This document shows positions 6,009 through 9,969 of a stretch of 9,969 nt of DNA, piece by piece. This stretch comes from CADCWF01 sp903864575. Lineage in GTDB: Bacteria; Chloroflexota; Chloroflexia; Thermomicrobiales; UBA6265. The translations under genes and the position numbers were made by a program. Below the pieces are notes generated by a model, which was not told the DNA's origin, ran no database searches, and worked only from the letters and a program-made list of their open reading frames with translations. Location of the stretch: contig JBEIRG010000140.1 in assembly GCA_040376155.1 (NCBI GenBank), forward strand, positions 1-9,969, written 5' to 3'. The stretch's first letter is position 1, and each line of letters opens with the position of its first letter.

Positions 6009-8156
6009 GTGGATGCCACCGCCTTCGACCGCATCGCCCGCCTGCTCGGCGGCGCGGCAACCCGCCGGTCCGGCCTGAAAGCCGCGCTCGGCGCATCGCT
6101 CGGCATCGTGCTCGCTCCGGCCGACGGCTCCGCGAAGGAGCACGGCAAGCGCGACGCCTCACGTGCCGCAACCGCCCAGGGCAACGGCCCCTCCGCCGCG
6201 GGACCCTGCAAAAAGAACCGCTGCAAGCGCGACAGCGAGTGCTGCACCGGCTACTGCCAGATCGAGAAGGGCAAGAAGAAAGGCAAATGCCGCTGCATCG
6301 CGGTCAACAAGCCCTGCAAGAAGAACCAGACCTGCTGCGGCACCCTCGCCTGCACCAAGGGCGTCTGCACGTCCACCAAGCCCGGACGCATCGCCACGGG
6401 CGACCCGTGCTCGCCCGGCGATGTCTGCAAAAACGCGGTCGCCGCCTGCGTGCCGTATGCCACTGGCAACCCTGACGGAACCTACTGCCTCTACCCCGAG
6501 GGCACCGCCTGCGGCAACAACTCCGTCTGCGCCTCGGGCGCCTGCGTGAGCGGGTCCTGCGGCCCGGCGGGCATCCCCACCGGCGGCGCCTGCGCGCAGG
6601 GCGACACTTGCCTCGATCCCAACGCCAACTGCGTCGCCTACCAATCCGGCGCCCCGGCGGGCGACTACTGCCTGCTGGCGAGCGGCAAGACCTGCGCCGC
6701 GGACGGCGACTGCATCTCCGGCAGTTGCACGGGCAACGTCTGCGCGGTTGGCCTCGGCGAGGCGTGCACCAATACCGACACCTGCGCGGGCGACTCCACC
6801 TGCTCCACCTATCTGCTCGGCGCGCCCGTGGGCACGTTCTGCCTGCTCCCCGCCACCAAGACCTGTGAGAACGACGATCACTGCGAATCGTCGTTCTGCA
6901 CCAAGAGCGCCTGCGCCGCCGCCTGCACCGTCTGCGCCTCTGGCTGCCCGCAGACCTCCATCAGCTCCGCCTGGTCCGCGGCGTCGGCCGGCGACGAAAT
7001 CGGCATCGCCCCCGGAACCTACGACCTCGCGATCGGCAGCATCGGGATGGACATCACCTTCCGGCGTTGCGGGTCCACTGGCACGGTCGCGTGGGGCAAC
7101 TCCACCTACGCGCATACCTTCGACGTCCAGACGGGCAACACGCTCACCCTCGGCGGTCTCTCCCTGACGGCGATCGGGTCCTCTCCCAGCATCGTCTATC
7201 TCGGTGGCGCAAACGGCAGCACCACCAAACTGGTCGCCAAGGACGTGGAGTTCCACGACCTCGTGTCCGCTGATTACGCCGCCGTCGGGTTCGACGCCTA
7301 TGTCGATGGCGAATTCACGAATTGCGTCTTCTCCAACAACACCGGAAGCGATTCCTATGGCGGCGGCGCGGTCTACATCAATGGCGGCAGCGTGAGCTTC
7401 ACCGACTGCACGTTCACCGGCAACAAGAATGGAACCAATGACAGTTACCAGGGAGGCGCCGTCTACGCCGAAAACGCGACTTCGCTCGCGTTTACCGGGT
7501 GCACCTTCACCGGCAACGGCCAGTCCAGCTTCGACGGCGGCGCCATGATGCTCAGCGGCGTGGAGAACCTCACCTTGACCGACTGCACCTTCACCGACAA
7601 CCTCGGCGCGGACGGCGGCGCACTTGTCATCGACGGCGGGAGCTTCACCATCTCGGGATGCACCTTCACCGGCAACGTCGCCGAGGCACGAGGCGGCGCC
7701 ATCTGGGCGGATTACACGGCGCCGGATACGGGCACGATCATCAGCACCACCATGTCCAACAACGAGGCCCAGGCCACGTACTGGTCGGCGGGCGGCGGCG
7801 CCATCTGGGCCTATGGCCGCCCATCTCCGCTCACGGTGACTGACTCCACCTTTTCCGGCAACAAGGACGCAGCCCGTGGCGGTGCGATCTTCATCTACGT
7901 TAACGGTTCCACAGATTCCACCCTGACGTTCACCGGGACCAACTCGATCACGGGCAACTCCGTCACCGATCCCAGCGGCGCGGGCAGCGCGATCGCCATT
8001 CTCGTCGACCAGTCTTCCGGCGGTTCCGTCACCGTGACCGGCGCGGCCGCCGCGGTCAGCGGCAACACCACCCCGCCGGCGCAGTGCTCGTATGCCGCAA
8101 GCAACAACGCCCCCACCGCTGTCTATTCCGAAGCGGTCGGCTGCGTCTTCCCGTAG
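6009..8156 (+). CDS. Tat-exported mosaic protein: cysteine-rich modules plus Pmp-like beta-helix
   Basis: A 715-residue protein starting at GTG 6009, chosen for its strong ribosome site. Residues 1-37 form a twin-arginine leader (LGGAATRRSGLKAALG, Arg19-Arg20). Residues 65-120 are basic and cysteine-rich with CC pairs, like a knottin or Dickkopf-type disulfide fold. Three related modules follow at about 131-184, 192-245 and 250-302, each about 54 residues with eight cysteines and a central YCL/FCL. Residues 310-690 form a right-handed beta-helix: about seven turns carry the pattern DCTFTGN...GGAI, as in polymorphic outer-membrane (Chlam_PMP) and beta-helix families. The end, 687-715, is a two-cysteine cap finishing VGCVFP. 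It is presumably folded outside the cell, disulfide-rich, at the surface or secreted; no cell-wall anchor or membrane segment is seen at the C-terminus. Function (adhesion, glycan binding) is inference; no catalytic residues are recognisable. Confidence 0.9.
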   Translation: MDATAFDRIARLLGGAATRRSGLKAALGASLGIVLAPADGSAKEHGKRDASRAATAQGNGPSAAGPCKKNRCKRDSECCTGYCQIEKGKKKGKCRCIAVNKPCKKNQTCCGTLACTKGVCTSTKPGRIATGDPCSPGDVCKNAVAACVPYATGNPDGTYCLYPEGTACGNNSVCASGACVSGSCGPAGIPTGGACAQGDTCLDPNANCVAYQSGAPAGDYCLLASGKTCAADGDCISGSCTGNVCAVGLGEACTNTDTCAGDSTCSTYLLGAPVGTFCLLPATKTCENDDHCESSFCTKSACAAACTVCASGCPQTSISSAWSAASAGDEIGIAPGTYDLAIGSIGMDITFRRCGSTGTVAWGNSTYAHTFDVQTGNTLTLGGLSLTAIGSSPSIVYLGGANGSTTKLVAKDVEFHDLVSADYAAVGFDAYVDGEFTNCVFSNNTGSDSYGGGAVYINGGSVSFTDCTFTGNKNGTNDSYQGGAVYAENATSLAFTGCTFTGNGQSSFDGGAMMLSGVENLTLTDCTFTDNLGADGGALVIDGGSFTISGCTFTGNVAEARGGAIWADYTAPDTGTIISTTMSNNEAQATYWSAGGGAIWAYGRPSPLTVTDSTFSGNKDAARGGAIFIYVNGSTDSTLTFTGTNSITGNSVTDPSGAGSAIAILVDQSSGGSVTVTGAAAAVSGNTTPPAQCSYAASNNAPTAVYSEAVGCVFP

Positions 8157-8190
8157 CGGGCGGGCTTCGTTCGCACTGGAACACAAACCG

Positions 8191-8310
8191 GGGGCCGGCG
8201 TGCGCATCAGCGGCGCCATCACGCCGCCCCCGCAGTGCTCCGCCGCCGCGGACGTCGGCCAGCCGGACGGGGTCTACCACGAGGTCGTGGGCTGCGCGTA
8301 CCCGGCGTAG
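8191..8310 (+). pseudogene. Orphan C-terminal end cap of a paralogue of the 6009 protein
   Basis: In frame 1, different from the 6009 gene (frame 3), 39 codons ending in TAG at 8308-8310 match that gene's own C-terminus without gaps: TPPPQCS, VYHEVVGCAYPA against TPPAQCS, VYSEAVGCVFP. By hand count 20 of 38 aligned residues agree. No start codon with a ribosome site precedes it, and no beta-helix remains. DNA identity is clearly lower than expected for a recent copy. The best reading is the last remnant of a deleted tandem paralogue that still keeps its downstream hairpin. An unused alternative tail reachable by frameshift or recombination is possible but less likely. Confidence 0.7.
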
Positions 8311-8329
8311 CGCGGCGCCATCGAGCACC

Positions 8330-8377
8330 GCTGGTCAGGCTCCGGCGCCGCTCCGGCGGCTCCCGGCCCTGACCAGC
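8330..8377 (+). terminator. Hairpin downstream of the orphan end cap
   Basis: A perfect 10-bp stem GCTGGTCAGG/CCTGACCAGC (8330-8339 with 8368-8377) encloses a GC-rich region that forms a second small stem CGCCG/CGGCG (8346-8350 with 8354-8358). It lies 20 bp after the relic's stop codon and now serves as the first hairpin beyond the 6009 gene. No T-run follows. Confidence 0.5.
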
Positions 8378-8393
8378 ACATCAGCATTCGCAC

Positions 8394-8430
8394 CGAAACG
8401 GCGCTCCCGGACTCCGGGAGCGCCGTTTCG
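8394..8430. terminator. Bidirectional terminator, 17-bp perfect stem
   Basis: CGAAACGGCGCTCCCGG (8394-8410) pairs perfectly with 8414-8430 around an ACT loop. Four further pairs are possible below a bulged base. It lies between the plus-strand 6009 gene with its relic and the minus-strand gene ending at 8515, so it can serve both. The A-run and T-run at the foot of the stem (GAAAC/GTTTC) are the nearest thing to a U-tract. Confidence 0.8.
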
Positions 8431-8514
8431 TGCGCTGTGGGTTCTCTGCCGGCATCGCGCCCATGCCGCCCATTGCCCCGTCGCGCCGGACTCCCGGCAG
8501 CAGCGGGCTGAATG

Positions 8515-9030
8515 TCATCCGCCGGGGTTGTCGCACTCCGGCAGGCAGACCTGTCCGCAGCCGCACGGCTGACCGGCGCCATTGGTCTTGGGCTTCTGGC
8601 AGAAGAAGTGGAACCCGGCGAGGTTCCGGCAGGAGGTCGCCTCCGGGCCGTCGGTGCTCGTGCAGGACTGGTATCCCGCGCAGGCGCTGATGAAGTTGAT
8701 GCAGGCCGTCGCTCCCTCCACGGTGCGTTCACAGCTGCACGCCGCGCCCGTACCCGCCGCCGTGCCGCATGAGACATAGGGCGCGCCGCAGATGGAAACG
8801 TTGCCGCAGCGATCGACTGGCGCGCATGGCTTCGACTTCTTGATGCACTTTCCGAGGCACTGCTTCCGGCCGCGCGGTCATCGTTTCGCCGCGGCCTCCT
8901 TGCCGGGATCGGCGCTTCCGATGATGACCGCCACCGGCGCGGCGAGTCCCAGCCTGACCAACGCGCGGCGCGGCATCGCGCCGCCGAGCGTCCTCGCCAG
9001 CAGCGCTGGCAGAGCGCGGTCCGAAACCAT
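8515..9030 (-). pseudogene. Tat-leader cysteine-rich exported protein, split by an in-frame TGA
   Basis: An ATG at 9030 opens a 50-residue peptide with a twin-arginine leader (LGGAMPRRALVRLG, Arg21-Arg22, then a hydrophobic stretch). It ends at TGA 8878-8880. Directly after that stop the same frame stays open for 120 codons to the TGA at 8515-8517 and encodes 17 cysteines in a regular, protein-like sequence (QCLGKCIKKSKPC, ACSCERTMEG, PCGCGQVCLPEC). Leader and cysteine domain clearly belong together, as in the 6009 protein. No ribosome site and no ATG starts the second half before 8721. The simplest explanation is a nonsense mutation, for example CGA to TGA in an Arg-rich linker (KR-stop-PRGRK). 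Readthrough or a sequencing error are the alternatives. If intact, the product would be a small secreted disulfide-rich protein of about 171 residues of unknown function. Confidence 0.75.
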
Positions 9031-9037
9031 GGCGGAG

Positions 9038-9043
9038 CCTCCC
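9038..9043 (-). promoter_or_regulatory. Ribosome binding site of the split cysteine-rich gene
   Basis: On the minus strand GGGAGG ends seven bases before the ATG at 9030. This fixes the start and shows that the leader peptide was a genuine translation unit. The remaining gap to 9278 contains no gene I can support and no convincing promoter. Confidence 0.7.
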
Positions 9044-9278
9044 GGGGGCAACTGGCGCATCGCGCCGGCGCCCCTCCTGCGTTTGATTGTCCCGAGACAC
9101 GGAACGGGCGGGAGCCCCCCGGCAACCAGCGGCGGGGAGACTCCATGCAACCTGTGCTGCACGTCCTGTGCCAGGAGCCGGGAACCAGGAACGGCAGGGG
9201 GCACGCTCCGCCCGGAAGGTGGGGCACGACGCTGTCGCCTGCAGGTCGCCCCCGGCGGCGAGTCCCGGTCTGGCTCCG

Positions 9279-9969
9279 CTATCCCCGCAGCGAGGGGATG
9301 ACCTCCCGCGCGATCCGCTCGGTCACGTCGAACTGGTGCTCGTGCGGGGCCTCCATCAGGAACTCGCGGATGCCGACCTCGGTGTAGCGGCCCACGATGT
9401 CCCGGAACGCCTCCGGCGACGACCACGGATCGGCCCCGAGCTTGAGCGTCCACCCGTAGAGCGAGCGAAGGATCTCCCCGGGATCGCGGCCGATCTTCGC
9501 GCACGCCTCATCCAGCCGCGCCGTCCGCTCGCGGATCTCCTCAGTGGTCCCGTAGGAGTTCCAGCGGTCCGCGTGGCGGGCGACGATGCCCAGCATCCGC
9601 GGTCCGTGCGCCCCGAGCGTGACCGGGATCTTCTCGCCATACGGCCCCGGCCGGAACAGGGCATCGTGCACATGGTAGTAGCGGCCCTCGTAGGTGAAGC
9701 GCTCGTTCCCGAGCAGGCCGCAGATGAGCTCGGTCGATTCCTCGAAGCGGTCCACCAGCTCCTTCGGGCCGGGGAACTCGACGCCATACGCCACATGCTC
9801 CGGCTCCCACCACCCGGTGCCCAGCCCGAGTTCCAGCCGCCCCTTCGAGATGTGATCGACCGTGACCGCCATCTTCGCCACGAGCGGCGGGTGGCGGAAG
9901 ATGTTGCAGTTGACCAGCAGCCCGAGCCGCACGCGGGACGTGACGGACGCGAGGTGCGCAAGCGTCGTC
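9279..9969 (-). CDS. LLM-class flavin/F420-dependent oxidoreductase, N-terminus outside window
   Basis: The frame runs from the right edge of the window to TAG at 9279-9281, giving 230 residues of a luciferase-like monooxygenase-family enzyme that normally has about 280-340. The GTG at 9932 is not the start: the frame continues upstream with LAHLASVTSRVRLG, the usual strand before VNCNIFRHP. Family landmarks follow: HPPLVAKMAVTVDHISKGR, then LGLGTGWWEPEH, then FRPGPYGEKIPVTLGAHGP and ADRWN, which match the cofactor-binding and C-terminal barrel segments. The fold is a TIM barrel using reduced flavin or F420. Substrate cannot be told. F420 use is common for this subgroup in Actinobacteria and Chloroflexota, but this is family knowledge and not visible in the motif. 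It lies upstream of the split gene on the same strand, 248 bp away, probably a separate unit. Confidence 0.9.
   Translation of the reverse strand, partial: TTLAHLASVTSRVRLGLLVNCNIFRHPPLVAKMAVTVDHISKGRLELGLGTGWWEPEHVAYGVEFPGPKELVDRFEESTELICGLLGNERFTYEGRYYHVHDALFRPGPYGEKIPVTLGAHGPRMLGIVARHADRWNSYGTTEEIRERTARLDEACAKIGRDPGEILRSLYGWTLKLGADPWSSPEAFRDIVGRYTEVGIREFLMEAPHEHQFDVTERIAREVIPSLRG

Noticed and set aside
5681..6247. Minus-strand open frames with NPRTTHGQP repeats
   Set aside because: The repeat unit lacks stop codons and so opens several frames at once. The flanks have no protein-like composition and no ribosome site.
6159..8222. Long minus-strand open frame of 687 codons opposite the beta-helix gene
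   Set aside because: It mirrors the high third-position GC of the real gene and has low-complexity Gly/Ala/Arg/Asp composition without any motif. The plus-strand product has a leader, modules and helix repeats.
8878..8880. TGA read as selenocysteine in the cysteine-rich gene
   Set aside because: The residue falls in a Lys/Arg-rich linker, not in a redox motif, and I could not recognise a convincing SECIS stem-loop just downstream. A nonsense change is simpler.
8729..9100. Minus-strand open frame of 123 codons over the Tat leader region
   Set aside because: Arg-rich, no motif, in a different frame from the leader and cysteine domain, which are far more protein-like.
9031..9278. Possible small plus-strand gene starting at ATG 9145
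   Set aside because: No ribosome site, Arg/Pro/Gly-rich product without motif, and it runs into the antisense strand of the LLM oxidoreductase gene.

Overview
The window is high-GC bacterial DNA with strong third-position GC in every convincing gene. The gene style suggests a Thermomicrobia-like member of Chloroflexota: exported proteins with twin-arginine leaders of the pattern LGGAxxRR, cysteine-rich secreted proteins, beta-helix surface proteins, and a sugar-binding protein exported through Tat without a lipobox. This assignment is inferred from protein character, not from a marker gene.

Layout. (1) Positions 1-540 (+) hold the 3' part of an unrecognised protein with a cysteine-rich tail. 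(2) Positions 758-4551 (-) hold a complete ribose-type (CUT2) sugar ABC importer operon, transcribed in the order binding protein, double ATPase, permease. A stem-loop lies between the first two genes and a long hairpin follows the last. (3) A divergent intergenic region of about 300 bp carries a candidate promoter for the importer and leads on the other strand to (4) an SDR oxidoreductase at 4857-5633 (+). Together these look like a sugar or polyol uptake module with its first oxidation enzyme; the substrate cannot be read from the sequence.

(5) Behind the SDR terminator lies a minisatellite at 5700-5895, built on an 11-bp unit with a second 10-bp element inserted at regular places. (6) It sits upstream of a 715-residue Tat-exported protein (6009-8156, +) that joins cysteine-rich modules to a Pmp-like right-handed beta-helix. 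(7) Immediately downstream, in another frame, is an orphan copy of that protein's C-terminal end cap (8191-8310), followed by its own hairpin. (8) A near-perfect bidirectional terminator (8394-8430) separates these from (9) a minus-strand Tat-leader/cysteine-rich gene (8515-9030) that is split by an in-frame TGA exactly between leader and cysteine domain. (10) The right edge (9279-9969, -) is the C-terminal two thirds or so of an LLM-class flavin/F420-dependent oxidoreductase.

The left half is ordinary metabolism. The right half, 5700-9030, is the accessory part: a repeat array, a mosaic exported protein, a relic paralogue tail and a broken secreted-protein gene. I see no rRNA, tRNA, CRISPR, transposase or phage gene.
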